From the NCBI RefSeq assembly GCF_000420525.1, contig NZ_ATVC01000009.1, forward strand, positions 1 to 50,676: a stretch of DNA of 50,676 bases, in the 5' to 3' direction. Source of the stretch: Aquaspirillum serpens DSM 68 (GTDB taxonomy: Bacteria > Pseudomonadota > Gammaproteobacteria > Burkholderiales > Aquaspirillaceae). Shown here piece by piece: positions 35,801-43,721 of this stretch; within the stretch, counting starts at the first letter, position 1, and every line of letters begins with the position of its first letter. The position numbers were made by a program, and so were the translations under genes. The notes beneath the pieces are model-generated. The model saw only the letters and a list, made by a program, of their open reading frames with translations. It did not search any database and was not told the origin of the DNA.

Positions 35801-36649
35801 GCTGGTTTTAGCATCTAACTCGGTGATTCGACCCTCGGCAAATTGCAATTTCATTTGCACAGCCGCTTCCCCTTCTTGTCGATGCAAAATGTCTTTCAGA
35901 TAGGCCGCCCACGGTGCAAAACGCGCTCCTGCCAGCTCAACTTCCATTTCCCCTTGCCATTGCTGCCATTGTTGTGGGTCTTCGCCTTGCCATTGCAAAC
36001 GGGCACGAAAAGTATGTAACCAAGCGCGGGGCGGGGTGGCGGTGAGAGTGAATTCATGGCCGAACCAACCGCGTTGCAGGGTGATATTGCCGTGACTGAG
36101 GGTAATCGGGGTTAAACCAACTCGTTCATCACGAAAATGCAACCACGCTTCGCGTACTTCCAATCGGTCTTGCTGTAACAGCCAACGCCCTAATTGACCG
36201 TCGCTTTCGGTATTGGGTTGAAGGGTGATGCCGTTGATGCTCAAGTGTCCCTGTCGATCGCGGCGAATATCGACCCTCGGTTGGTGTAACACGATTTTGG
36301 CGAAGTTGGGCCGCCATTGCCACAGGCTCGACCACGCCGGCACTAAGGTTAGCCGGTTGAATAACAGTGGTGCGGTATGGTCATCCGGTGGGGTGATGAC
36401 CACGCGGCTGAGTTCGATTTGTGGATGCAAACCCAGCCAACGCGCATTGAGTTCGCCAAGTTGTACCTGATAGCCGGTTTCTTGGCTCAGTCGTGCCGTG
36501 AGGGTGGTTTTCCAGTTTGGCAGTTGTGGTAAGACATAGCCTTGCCAGACCGCCACCAATAGCAATACGCTCATCAACCACATCACCGCGATGGTGCGTA
36601 AAACGCGCCAAGCGAGTGAGAAAAGGCGAGAGCGAGGGGCAACAATCAT
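32825..36649 (-). CDS. yhdP: YhdP-family AsmA-like protein (lipid transport between inner and outer membrane)
   Basis: A giant (about 1274-residue) inner-membrane-anchored, periplasm-spanning protein. One N-terminal transmembrane helix (about 15-40) is followed by a long beta-rich region with repeated amphipathic strands, the bridge-like AsmA/TamB architecture. The tail (ENGHFAKLDPGPAKLLGVLS, then GLAxLNP-like LLNPAIGIAALAAQKVL and LEYQVTGSLQEPTI) is the YhdP-specific C-terminus. YhdP promotes phospholipid transport to the outer membrane. ATG 36649 is preferred because the signal anchor then begins MIVAPRSR; an upstream TTG at 36715 would add 22 residues and neither has a clear ribosome site. 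Confidence 0.92.
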   Translation of the reverse strand: MIVAPRSRLFSLAWRVLRTIAVMWLMSVLLLVAVWQGYVLPQLPNWKTTLTARLSQETGYQVQLGELNARWLGLHPQIELSRVVITPPDDHTAPLLFNRLTLVPAWSSLWQWRPNFAKIVLHQPRVDIRRDRQGHLSINGITLQPNTESDGQLGRWLLQQDRLEVREAWLHFRDERVGLTPITLSHGNITLQRGWFGHEFTLTATPPRAWLHTFRARLQWQGEDPQQWQQWQGEMEVELAGARFAPWAAYLKDILHRQEGEAAVQMKLQFAEGRITELDAKTSISNGLLQFAQPSSETLSVPNLSGHIRYQHHTLGTMRLQANDLSASTSAGKLFERGKIEGEWQTGPRGRGKLAMTGLTLSALKPIIRQLPLDDNLAWRSLDPSGFIQQAKIEWQGDIYQPQRYRFQGTFNDLGWQGQASLPSAQGLSGQLEFSERGGRIRLRGQQNTQLHLPEVFAQAWSLQQLEGDLSWQRQPEQQIAVEIHHLRLANSDLAGEVQGRYHYQAGRAGDIHLTGQLHRLQASQVARYLPLVLDSEVRQWLAQALPKGEAKAAQFRLIGDLDRFPFAEGGGEFSVEGQAEGVTLAFDPAWPAIENIQGTLSFHNEKLTITAKQASVKGVRVHEVSAEIPDLAAVRGHLFLSGRAQGETQNFFRFLADSPLNAILASLPSRSRAEGRGELRLALDIPFADVEKTQVKGSYHFQNNRLQLLADVPPLDQVNGTLWFDQQGLRIEGITLHALGGQSVLTAQRRSDGKLAFDVQGDVNIRHVGQRYLPTWLQPLLHGKTRHHTRFVIHDGLESLSVSSDLRGIESQLPAPLTKPSLGVLPFSLDWQQLATPSSEVALQVKIAEHFAGQWALQGQQIRASTLHVGHSERPVLPQQGSVIDVKSDEASLDSWLALLAPLGQQDDHSSLSYPVVLNLASQRLNWTDYQLKQVYVQASSQNGKTWDGKFQATGLQGGFVWWQGHPNRLELRLPELKLPLEKYRTTSGNTAATLDQRPLQQWPRLELSVGKLQYRGRQLGQIQLHGQPSERGWEIQTLSLLNQDGRLAATGYLQQEPALTSLDVETDSKQLGGFIQRLSGSQALRQGQGHLQGRVQWQGKLADFQTAALHGNLAFRAENGHFAKLDPGPAKLLGVLSLQSLSRRLRLDFRDLVGEGFAFDSVTGNIKIENGIFHSQNVLIQAPAAEVRLQGNVDLVQEQQTLRVQVEPRIAESLAIATGAVLLNPAIGIAALAAQKVLQDPVSKLMTLEYQVTGSLQEPTIQAITPRDKLQP

Positions 36650-36805
36650 GTGCGATGGGGTACCGAGCAGGGGAATTATGGCCGCATTATCTGCTAACCG
36701 AGGAAAACACAACAACCTTTAGTCTGTATTAGCAATCTTTGTGTTTGTTCAACGTAGGTAAATAAACGCTAAAACTTTAAGTCAATTATTATCTTGTGTT
36801 TTTTC

Positions 36806-36834
36806 TTGTTTGATGTTGGCTTTTCGCGTATAGT
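36806..36834 (+). promoter_or_regulatory. Promoter of the rpsF operon
   Basis: TTGTTT (36806-36811) and TATAGT (36829-36834) are spaced by exactly 17 bases. The following CCGCGCC is a G+C-rich discriminator, as is usual in stringently controlled ribosomal promoters. Transcription should start near 36841. Confidence 0.7.
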
Positions 36835-36855
36835 CCGCGCCTTTACGCAACCCTT

Positions 36856-36883
36856 GCCTTCCCGCAAACGCATGGCGGAAGGC
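36856..36883 (+). promoter_or_regulatory. Leader hairpin of rpsF, candidate S6:S18 autoregulatory site
   Basis: GCCTTCC (36856-36862) pairs with GGAAGGC (36877-36883), continued by GC/GC with one bulged C, so CCG lies at the bulge. Bacterial rpsF leaders often carry a hairpin with a CCG element bound by the S6:S18 complex, which represses the operon. It lies between the promoter and the Shine-Dalgarno sequence. Confidence 0.45.
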
Positions 36884-36904
36884 TGTTATCCAAAAGGAGA
36901 TCTC

Positions 36905-37300
36905 ATGCGTCATTACGAAATCGTTTTCATCGTCCATCCGGACCAAAGCGAACAAGTACCTGCAATGGTTGAGCGTTACAAAGGCATGGTATTGGGTCGC
37001 GAAGGTGGCAAAATTCACCGCTTGGAAGACTGGGGCCGTCGTCAACTGGCTTACCCAATCCAGAAGCTGCACAAAGCTCACTATGTTCTGATGAACATCG
37101 AGTGCGACAAAGAAACATTGGAAGAGATCGAACACGCTTTCAAATTCAACGATGCCGTTCTGCGTCATCTGACCATCAAAATGGACGAGGCTGTTACTGA
37201 GCCTTCCCCAATGACCCCAATGATGAAAGAAGAAAAAGCGAAAAACCTGCTCGACGCTAGCGCACCTGCTGCCGCTGCCGAAGAAGCACCACAGGCTTGA
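36905..37300 (+). CDS. rpsF: 30S ribosomal protein S6
   Basis: A ribosomal protein of the platform that pairs with S18 on 16S rRNA. The 131-residue sequence begins [19 protein letters not shown] and contains [20 protein letters not shown] and [10 protein letters not shown], then an Ala/Glu-rich tail as in E. coli, where the tail is glutamylated. ATG 36905 is chosen because AAGGAG (36894-36899) precedes it; an open frame continues upstream but has no signals. The stop overlaps the priB start. Confidence 0.98.
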   Translation: MRHYEIVFIVHPDQSEQVPAMVERYKGMVLGREGGKIHRLEDWGRRQLAYPIQKLHKAHYVLMNIECDKETLEEIEHAFKFNDAVLRHLTIKMDEAVTEPSPMTPMMKEEKAKNLLDASAPAAAAEEAPQA

Positions 37301-37605
37301 TCTCTGACAATCAGGTTCGGATTTACGGCCAATTAGTGGAAATGCCTGCGTTGCGTTACACCCCCGCAGGAATTCCCTTAGTCGAATGTGTTTTGCTGCA
37401 CGAATCAGTGCAATCTGAAGCGGGCTTTTCGCGACAAGTTAACTGCCAAATCGACATGATTGCTGCAGGTGACATCGCAGAAAAATTAGTCCGTTGCGCG
37501 GTGCCGGTTGCTTGTACTGTCCACGGCTTCTTAGCAGCAAAAAATCGCCGTAATCCGCGTCTGGTGCTGCATGTACAGCACATCGAACTCGATACAACGA
37601 ATTGA
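37297..37605 (+). CDS. priB: Primosomal replication protein PriB
   Basis: A single-stranded-DNA-binding protein (OB fold) that links PriA and DnaT during replication restart. It has 102 residues; recognisable parts are [45 protein letters not shown] and [22 protein letters not shown]. It starts at a TTG (37297-37299) that overlaps the rpsF stop (TTGA), with no separate Shine-Dalgarno, so it is expected to be translated by coupling to S6. Its place between rpsF and rpsR is the classical one in Beta- and Gammaproteobacteria. Confidence 0.95.
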   Translation: MISDNQVRIYGQLVEMPALRYTPAGIPLVECVLLHESVQSEAGFSRQVNCQIDMIAAGDIAEKLVRCAVPVACTVHGFLAAKNRRNPRLVLHVQHIELDTTN

Positions 37606-37624
37606 ATTTTAGAAGGTGAAAACA

Positions 37625-37852
37625 ATGGCTCGCCAATTGTTCAAGCGTCGCAAATTTTGCCGCTTTACCGCTGAAGGTATCAAACAGGTCGACTATAAAG
37701 CAGTTGACCTGCTGAAAGATTTTATCGCTGAAAACGGCAAGATTATTCCTGCCCGTATCACCGGCACCAAAGCTCGCTATCAGCGTCAGCTGTCTACCGC
37801 TATCAAGCGCGCTCGTTTCTTGGCTCTGATGCCTTACACCGATCAGCACTAA
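37625..37852 (+). CDS. rpsR: 30S ribosomal protein S18
   Basis: A small basic ribosomal protein (75 residues) that binds S6 and 16S r[15 protein letters not shown]-type start (here KRRKFCRF), [31 protein letters not shown] and [15 protein letters not shown] are all present. ATG 37625 is chosen because the protein then starts MARQLFKRR and AAGGTG precedes it; a GTG at 37616 in frame is less likely. Confidence 0.98.
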   Translation: MARQLFKRRKFCRFTAEGIKQVDYKAVDLLKDFIAENGKIIPARITGTKARYQRQLSTAIKRARFLALMPYTDQH

Positions 37853-37870
37853 GATTAGGAGCGAAGAATT

Positions 37871-38320
37871 ATGCAAATCATTCTGCTGGAAAAAGTGGCC
37901 AACTTGGGTCAATTGGGCGATGTGGTTAAAGTGAAAGATGGTTACGCTCGTAACTTCTTGATTCCACAAGGTAAAGCAAAACGCGCTACCACCGCTAACT
38001 TAGAAGCTTTCGAAGCACGTCGTGCTGAATTGGAAGCCAAACAAGCTGCTATTTTGGCTGACGCACAAGCACGTGCTGAGAAGCTGAATGGCGCAGTGGT
38101 GACCATCGCTCAGAAAGCCGGTGTTGATGGCCGTCTGTTCGGTGCTGTGACCAACGCTGACATCGCTGAAGCTATTGCGGCTTCTGGCGTGGAAGTGAAG
38201 AAATCTGACGTGCGTTTGCCAAACGGCCCATTCAAGGCTATCGGTGAATACAACGTTGAAATCGCGTTGCATCACGACGTGATCGTCGAAATCAGCGTGA
38301 CCGTGGTAGCTGAAGCTTAA
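37871..38320 (+). CDS. rplI: 50S ribosomal protein L9
   Basis: A ribosomal protein with two domains joined by a long helix. The 149 residues start [19 protein letters not shown] and contain [16 protein letters not shown] (N-domain signature), an Ala/Glu-rich connecting helix (about 42-75) and the C-domain [24 protein letters not shown] at 37857-37861 precedes the ATG. It is the last gene of the rpsF operon. Confidence 0.98.
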   Translation: MQIILLEKVANLGQLGDVVKVKDGYARNFLIPQGKAKRATTANLEAFEARRAELEAKQAAILADAQARAEKLNGAVVTIAQKAGVDGRLFGAVTNADIAEAIAASGVEVKKSDVRLPNGPFKAIGEYNVEIALHHDVIVEISVTVVAEA

Positions 38321-38335
38321 TTCAGTCTAGCCATC

Positions 38336-38371
38336 AAAAAAGCGCCACAGCTTGCTGTGGCGTTTTTTTTT
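38336..38371. terminator. Bidirectional intrinsic terminator
   Basis: CGCCACAG (38343-38350) and CTGTGGCG (38355-38362) flank CTTG, with nine T to the right and A residues to the left. It ends the rpsF operon on the plus strand and the molybdopterin-binding-domain gene on the minus strand. Confidence 0.9.
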
Positions 38372-39134
38372 AGCGTTGTCGGATGGCTTCGACCTGTCGC
38401 TGTTGAGCTTTGAAAGTATTGGCCAGTTCATTGGCCGCCAGCGCTGCCAGTTGCGGTGGGCCGCTGATACCAAATTCGACATGCGGTGGGGTGTCGGCAT
38501 CGCCAAAACTCGGCAAGCTAGAAAAGCCAAGTGTCGGATAACATGCAACAAAATCTTGCATCACATCAATCATATCGCCTTCGCGACTGTGTAAAACACG
38601 GAATAAAAATTCCACTTCTTTTTCTGTCGGAAAATGTGCGGCATATTGCGTATCCAATACCCATTCAATCATCGGCCATGCCATGCTGGGAAATCCCGGG
38701 ACAAAGTGATGTTGCCCTACGCTAAACCCCGGCATTTGATTGACAGGATTAGGAATAAGCGTGGCATGGGCGGGGATATTGACCATGTTAATCCGGTGCG
38801 GATAGGCCTCGGCACCAAATCGCCCCTCAACAATGATTTTGCCCTCGGGATGAATTGCCAGCGGTTGTTGATGGGCTGCTGCCGCACATTGCCGCGTATG
38901 GTCGTCTGGGGTGGAGCCAATGCCGCCAAAGCTGAATAACACGGTATCGGGGTGGCGATGGCGGGCAATAGCGGCGGTAATCGCCTCGGGGTTATCGCCA
39001 ATATATTCCGCCCATGCCAATTTAAGACCGCGTGCCGCTAACATCCGAATCAAGGCCGTTAGGTGTTTATCTTGTCTTTTTCCCGACAAAATTTCATCGC
39101 CAATAATCATGGCGCCAAACTGTAACTGTGGCAT
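38370..39134 (-). CDS. Molybdopterin-binding-domain protein, CinA N-terminal type (COG1058)
   Basis: A 254-residue stand-alone protein of the CinA-N/MoCF family. It starts QFGAMIIGDEILSGKRQDKH and has the family loop SFGGIGSTPDDHTR. The CinA deamidase domain is missing, as is usual for this shorter group. Proteins with this fold act as NMN deamidase/pyrophosphatase relatives or in molybdenum-cofactor metabolism; the function of this group is not settled. It ends at the bidirectional terminator after rplI. Confidence 0.82.
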   Translation of the reverse strand: MPQLQFGAMIIGDEILSGKRQDKHLTALIRMLAARGLKLAWAEYIGDNPEAITAAIARHRHPDTVLFSFGGIGSTPDDHTRQCAAAAHQQPLAIHPEGKIIVEGRFGAEAYPHRINMVNIPAHATLIPNPVNQMPGFSVGQHHFVPGFPSMAWPMIEWVLDTQYAAHFPTEKEVEFLFRVLHSREGDMIDVMQDFVACYPTLGFSSLPSFGDADTPPHVEFGISGPPQLAALAANELANTFKAQQRQVEAIRQR

Positions 39135-39156
39135 GTCAATTCCTTACCTTGCGCGA

Positions 39157-40326
39157 TTAGTGCTTAATGCGTTCAAAGACTTTTTGCACGGCTTGTGGTC
39201 GGCTTAAACCGTGTTGCATTTCTTTTTCAATCAGGCTTTCTACTTTTGCTTCATCGCCCTTGAAATGACGCACAATCTGTTTATATGGGTCACCGCCAGC
39301 ATTATTGCCATGACCGTGAGGCGGGGTAGGTGGGGGACGGCGGCCTAATTCGCCGGGTTCAAAATGACCGCCGGCAATCGGTGCTCGGGCGTTTTTTCGA
39401 CCACTCCACCATGTCCAACCTCCCAACAAGCTGATAATAAAGACTAGACCACCGACTAAAGCCAATAGCTCTTTCCAGCGGCTGGCACTGGCATTGCTAC
39501 GGACTTCGGGACGGCTGCTGCTATTGCTGCTGGCGACGGCATCGGCTGGTGGCGGCGGCGTGGTGGCTTGGTTGCCTACGGTGCTGACTTCGCCGGTGGC
39601 AACAGCAGCTTTTTCCGCCAATTCGGTGGCGGCTTCTTGACTGGCTGGGCCACCCTCGGCAGCCAGCGGCGCTCGCCATTGCACTTGTAAGGCTTTAAAG
39701 GCACTGTTTTCACTGCTGAGATCACGAGTGGCTTGTAGTGCAGCGAAGGTAAATTGTGTCCGTGCGGTGCGGCCTAATACCGTCCCTGCTTTAAAGGCAT
39801 GGCCTGCTTCGGGTGGTTCGTCCATATTCAGTGGTTGATAGCGGCCGAGGGTGCGATCATCATGTTCTAAGGTGATAATCCACTCACCAAATGGCGTGGC
39901 TTTGACTTCAACCACACGGCCATCACGGGCAACCCGCGCTGGAATGTCTTTTAACGTTGCAAACTCATACCCTGCCGCGCTATTCCACACCGGATCGCGG
40001 TCGAGTGGGCGCAGATAGCGCGCTTCGGGATGATGTTGGGCGGTAAAATCACCGATGGCCTCGTGCCATTTCAACATCGAGGCCGATAGCGCCGCGTTTT
40101 TAATCAACACCAGCTCGGTTTTGCCCTGTGGTGGTACCACTTCAACAATCGGCTGTGCTGGGCCGCCCGTGACGGGTTCGAGTTGTACCCGAGCAAAACC
40201 GGCACCGCTGTTATGAGCGATGATGTGAGCCCCTTGTGGGCTGGTGGTGAGTTCAAGCGTGATCTCGGCCCAGCTGTAAGTGCTACACAGTGCCAAGGCA
40301 AACGCGATTAAGGGTTTCTTTGTCAT
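39157..40326 (-). CDS. Exported, membrane-anchored protein with degenerate LytM (M23-like) domain
   Basis: A 389-residue protein not firmly recognised. It has a signal sequence (residues 1-20, ending SWA), a periplasmic region, one transmembrane helix near residue 285-305 (LLALVGGLVFIISLLGGWTWW) and a basic, Pro/Gly/His-rich cytoplasmic tail ending in a short helical region. Residues about 115-195 (GYEFATLKDIPARVARDG, GEWIITLEHDDRTLGRYQPLN, FKAGTVLGRTAR) follow the strand order of M23 peptidases, but the zinc His/Asp ligands are absent (GYEF for GxDF, YQPL for HxHL). It may be a cell-wall amidase regulator like EnvC/NlpD, or another pseudo-enzyme. The ATG at 40326 is preferred to TTG 40332. 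It lies upstream of the CinA-N-like gene, 22 bases apart. Confidence 0.65.
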   Translation of the reverse strand: MTKKPLIAFALALCSTYSWAEITLELTTSPQGAHIIAHNSGAGFARVQLEPVTGGPAQPIVEVVPPQGKTELVLIKNAALSASMLKWHEAIGDFTAQHHPEARYLRPLDRDPVWNSAAGYEFATLKDIPARVARDGRVVEVKATPFGEWIITLEHDDRTLGRYQPLNMDEPPEAGHAFKAGTVLGRTARTQFTFAALQATRDLSSENSAFKALQVQWRAPLAAEGGPASQEAATELAEKAAVATGEVSTVGNQATTPPPPADAVASSNSSSRPEVRSNASASRWKELLALVGGLVFIISLLGGWTWWSGRKNARAPIAGGHFEPGELGRRPPPTPPHGHGNNAGGDPYKQIVRHFKGDEAKVESLIEKEMQHGLSRPQAVQKVFERIKH

Positions 40327-40475
40327 AAGCAATCAACTGATCATTCTTTGAGAATAAAAGCAATATGTCATCATGACGATAGCGCAATAAGTCCTCCATT
40401 GTGCCACGGCTTTTGCACCATGTGCCGAAGTATGAAACAATCGGCCGCAAATATTTTCGCTTGCAAGGTTCACAC

Positions 40476-41003
40476 ATGCTGGATAGGGACGGCTACCGCC
40501 CCAACGTCGGTATCATCTTATGTAACGCCAAAAATCAGGTTTTTTGGGGCAAACGCGTGCGCGAACATTCTTGGCAATTTCCTCAAGGAGGCATTAAGCC
40601 AGGAGAAAGCCCCGAGGCGGCGATGTATCGCGAATTGATGGAAGAAGTGGGTTTAAGTCCACACCATGTCAAGATTTTGGGCCGGACACGAGATTGGTTA
40701 CGCTACGATGTGCCGACACATTGGGTGCGCCGTGAGTGGCGCGGCAGTTATCGCGGTCAAAAACAAATTTGGTTTTTATTGCGTCTGGTTGGGCGCGATT
40801 CGGATGTCTGTTTGCGCGCAACACACCACCCCGAATTTGATGCGTGGCGTTGGAACCAATATTGGGCGCCTCTCGATTCGGTGATTGAGTTTAAGCGCGG
40901 GGTGTATGAAATGGCGTTGACCGAACTGTCACGGCTCTTAAAAGGTCTTGAACCGCGCTATGCTTCGTCAATCGTTGGCGATCTCCCTCATCCTGAACAA
41001 TGA
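40476..41003 (+). CDS. rppH: RNA pyrophosphohydrolase
   Basis: A Nudix hydrolase that removes pyrophosphate from the 5' end of mRNA and triggers RNase E-dependent decay. The 175-residue protein starts [17 protein letters not shown] and carries the Nudix box [23 protein letters not shown] in its normal spacing (quoted in parts: [16 protein letters not shown]), then [24 protein letters not shown] and [14 protein letters not shown] 40476 follows AAGG (40465-40468); the frame is open from 40401 but without signals. It is followed by a terminator. Confidence 0.96.
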   Translation: MLDRDGYRPNVGIILCNAKNQVFWGKRVREHSWQFPQGGIKPGESPEAAMYRELMEEVGLSPHHVKILGRTRDWLRYDVPTHWVRREWRGSYRGQKQIWFLLRLVGRDSDVCLRATHHPEFDAWRWNQYWAPLDSVIEFKRGVYEMALTELSRLLKGLEPRYASSIVGDLPHPEQ

Positions 41004-41058
41004 AAAAGACCTGCCGCTGTTGAGGATGTGAACAAGGCAAGTGAACCCCCTCGTGATA

Positions 41059-41084
41059 GGTCAGTCTGGATAGACTGGCCTTTT
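41059..41084 (+). terminator. Intrinsic terminator after rppH
   Basis: GGTCAGTCT (41059-41067) pairs with AGACTGGCC (41072-41080) around GGAT, followed by TTTT. It separates rppH from parE. Confidence 0.8.
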
Positions 41085-41110
41085 GCATTTTCTGGCAAGA
41101 AAGTAGGTTT

Positions 41111-43081
41111 ATGGCAGCTGCACAATATGATGAATCTTCGGTACGGGTGTTAAAAGGACTAGAACCGGTCAAAGAACGCCCCGGCATGTATACCCGCACC
41201 ACAGATCCAACCCATATCTGTCAAGAAGTGATTGATAACGCGGCGGATGAAGCGCTGGGTGGTTTTGCTAAACGAATGACCGTGATGTTGCACCTCGATG
41301 GCTCATTATCCGTCGAGGACGACGGGCGCGGTATCCCCGTTGGTTTACATCCAGAAGAACAGATTCCGGTGGTGGAGTTGGTGTTTACTCGCCTGCACGC
41401 TGGCGGCAAATTTAATAAAAAAGATGGTGGCGCGTATGCCTTCTCTGGGGGCTTGCATGGTGTGGGGGTTTCGGTCACCAATGCCCTATCCACTCGCTTA
41501 GAAGTGGAGGTCAAGCGCGAAGGCGGTGTCTATCGCTTGGTGTTTGCCGGCGGAGAGGTGATTGAACCGCTGCAACGGATTGGCGACTGTTCGGCAAAAA
41601 CCAGTGGTACCAAAGTGCGCGTGTGGCCAGATGCCCGTTATTTTGAATCGGGACGCTATGCCCTTACCGAGTTAGAACGACTGTTACGAGCCAAAGCGGT
41701 ATTGCTGCCCGGTGTCGAAGTGACGCTGGCACAAGAAAAGGCTGATGGCAGCATCGACCGTACCACTTGGCGTTATCCCAAAGGGCTCAGTAGCTATTTG
41801 CAAGAGCTGTGTGGAGAAAACGAACCGATTGCGACCCCTTTTGTCGGCGAAAACTATGTGACGGCGGGTGACGAGCAATTTGCCCAAGGGGAAGGGGCGG
41901 CATGGGCGGTGGCATGGTTTGAAGAAGGCGCCGGTGGCGAAAGCTATGTCAATCTGATTCCCACCGCCTCCGGCGGTACCCATGAGTCGGGATTACGCAG
42001 TGGGATTTTCGATGCCCTGCGTAGTTTTATTGATCACCACAATCTATTGCCGCGTGGGGTGAAGCTACAGGCGGAAGACGTGTGGGGACGGGTGCGTTTT
42101 GTTTTGTCCGCACGTCTGCTTGATCCACAGTTCCAAGGGCAAACCAAAGAGAAGCTCAACAACCGTGATGCAGTGAAATTAGTCGCCAATATGGTGCGCG
42201 ATCCGTTTGAAGTGTGGCTGAATCAGGCGGTAGAAGAAGGGAAAAAAATCGCTGAATTGGCGATTCGACAAGCACAAGCGCGCTTGCGCGCAGTTAAAAA
42301 AGTCGAAAAGAAAAAAGGCTCGGGCATTGCGGTGTTACCGGGGAAATTGACCGACTGCGAAAGCGAAGACATCAGCCGCAATGAATTATTTTTGGTGGAA
42401 GGTGATTCGGCCGGAGGATCAGCCAAATTAGCACGTGATAAAGAATATCAGGCTATCTTGCCGTTGCGCGGTAAGGTGATTAACACATGGGAAATGGAGC
42501 GCGAAGAACTGTTCCGCAATCAAGAAGTGCATGATATTGCGGTGGCGATTGGCGTTGACCCACATGGCCCACACGATGCAGTGGATTTAAGCGGTCTGCG
42601 TTACGGAAAAATTGCTATTTTGTCCGATGCCGATGTCGATGGCTCTCATATTCAAGTGTTGTTATTGTCCTTGTTCTATCGCCATTTCCCGCGCCTGATT
42701 GCCCAAGGTCATATTTATGTGGCGCAACCACCGCTGTTCCGCGTTGATGTACCCGCGCAAGGGAAAACGCGCCCTGCCCGTAAACTGTATGCCCTTGATG
42801 AGGCCGAGCTAAAACATATTCTCGATCGTTTACGCGGCGAAAAAATTAAAGAAGACAGTTGGTCGATTAGCCGCTTTAAGGGTTTGGGCGAAATGAACCC
42901 CGAACAATTGCGTGATACCACCATGCACCCTGATACCCGTCGTTTACTGCCGGTGCAAGTGATGCCGGAGGCGGTGGCTCAAACCAATGAGATGTTTACC
43001 TTGTTGATGGCCAAAGGCGAAGCGGCCAGCCGCCGGTCATGGATGGAACAACGCGGCCATGAAGTCGAAGCCGATATCTAA
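41111..43081 (+). CDS. parE: DNA topoisomerase IV subunit B
   Basis: The ATPase subunit of topoisomerase IV, which decatenates daughter chromosomes with ParC. The 656-residue protein has the GHKL ATPase elements EVIDNAADEAL, VEDDGRGIPVG and GGLHGVGVSVTNAL, the transducer Lys region, and the TOPRIM parts LVEGDSAGGSAK and DADVDGSHI, ending MEQRGHEVEADI. The length fits ParE (E. coli 630) rather than GyrB (about 800). ParC is not in this window. The following gene begins inside its last codons. Confidence 0.95.
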   Translation: MAAAQYDESSVRVLKGLEPVKERPGMYTRTTDPTHICQEVIDNAADEALGGFAKRMTVMLHLDGSLSVEDDGRGIPVGLHPEEQIPVVELVFTRLHAGGKFNKKDGGAYAFSGGLHGVGVSVTNALSTRLEVEVKREGGVYRLVFAGGEVIEPLQRIGDCSAKTSGTKVRVWPDARYFESGRYALTELERLLRAKAVLLPGVEVTLAQEKADGSIDRTTWRYPKGLSSYLQELCGENEPIATPFVGENYVTAGDEQFAQGEGAAWAVAWFEEGAGGESYVNLIPTASGGTHESGLRSGIFDALRSFIDHHNLLPRGVKLQAEDVWGRVRFVLSARLLDPQFQGQTKEKLNNRDAVKLVANMVRDPFEVWLNQAVEEGKKIAELAIRQAQARLRAVKKVEKKKGSGIAVLPGKLTDCESEDISRNELFLVEGDSAGGSAKLARDKEYQAILPLRGKVINTWEMEREELFRNQEVHDIAVAIGVDPHGPHDAVDLSGLRYGKIAILSDADVDGSHIQVLLLSLFYRHFPRLIAQGHIYVAQPPLFRVDVPAQGKTRPARKLYALDEAELKHILDRLRGEKIKEDSWSISRFKGLGEMNPEQLRDTTMHPDTRRLLPVQVMPEAVAQTNEMFTLLMAKGEAASRRSWMEQRGHEVEADI

Positions 43082-43706
43082 ACCAGCATGGCTACACCCC
43101 GCCAGCTATTTTCTGTTGTGGGCGGGTGTGTTGCTGTGGGTGCAAGCGTTAGCGTTGTCTTGGTTGTTGCTGATGAGCGCAGGCTGGTTGTTATTAGCGT
43201 GTTGGTGTAGTTGGCCGGCGATGCGGATTGGCCTGCGGCGTTTGCTGCCCTTGGTGGTCGTGGCGTATGTGGCATTTGGCTGGACAGTGCCGGGGGATGC
43301 TGCGTGGCCAAGTCAATACGCCCCTTCTTGGCAAGGTCTGCTTGTCGCCAGTCGTCATAGCGGCCAGCTGCTGTTAATGAGTGCCGTGGCGCGCTGTGTG
43401 TTGTGGTATCTGTCGCGGGATGAAGTGTTATTAGGTTTGCGAACCCTATTATGGCCACTGCGTGGTTGTCGCATTGAGGTCGATCGTTTGGCCTTGCAAG
43501 TGGCGTTGACCTTATACCAAGTGGATGAATTTCTCAGCCGTCAACCCTTGCGCTGGCAAGAGGTACAAGAGGCTTTGCGAAATTGGCAGCAACCGCTGCC
43601 GCATCTCCCTGCAATCACGTTACAATCGCGGCGTTTTGCCCTGCGCGATGGACTGGTTTTTTTGGTGTTTGGGCTGGTGGTGTTTGGTGGGTATCAAATT
43701 GGATAG
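43059..43706 (+). CDS. Polytopic membrane protein, weakly EcfT/CbiQ-like
   Basis: A 215-residue hydrophobic protein with about four to five transmembrane segments (near 15-55, 60-80, 95-115 and 190-212). The central part (SRHSGQLLLMSAVARCVLWYLS, LRTLLWPLRG, DRLALQVALTLYQVDEFL) resembles the coupling region of energy-coupling-factor T subunits, but no ATPase or S component is near and the typical A-R-G motifs are not clear. It overlaps parE by 23 bases and precedes truA by 15 bases, so it is translated from a shared message. Function unknown. Confidence 0.65.
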   Translation: MKSKPISKPAWLHPASYFLLWAGVLLWVQALALSWLLLMSAGWLLLACWCSWPAMRIGLRRLLPLVVVAYVAFGWTVPGDAAWPSQYAPSWQGLLVASRHSGQLLLMSAVARCVLWYLSRDEVLLGLRTLLWPLRGCRIEVDRLALQVALTLYQVDEFLSRQPLRWQEVQEALRNWQQPLPHLPAITLQSRRFALRDGLVFLVFGLVVFGGYQIG

Positions 43707-43721
43707 AGAAAGAAGGTGAGC

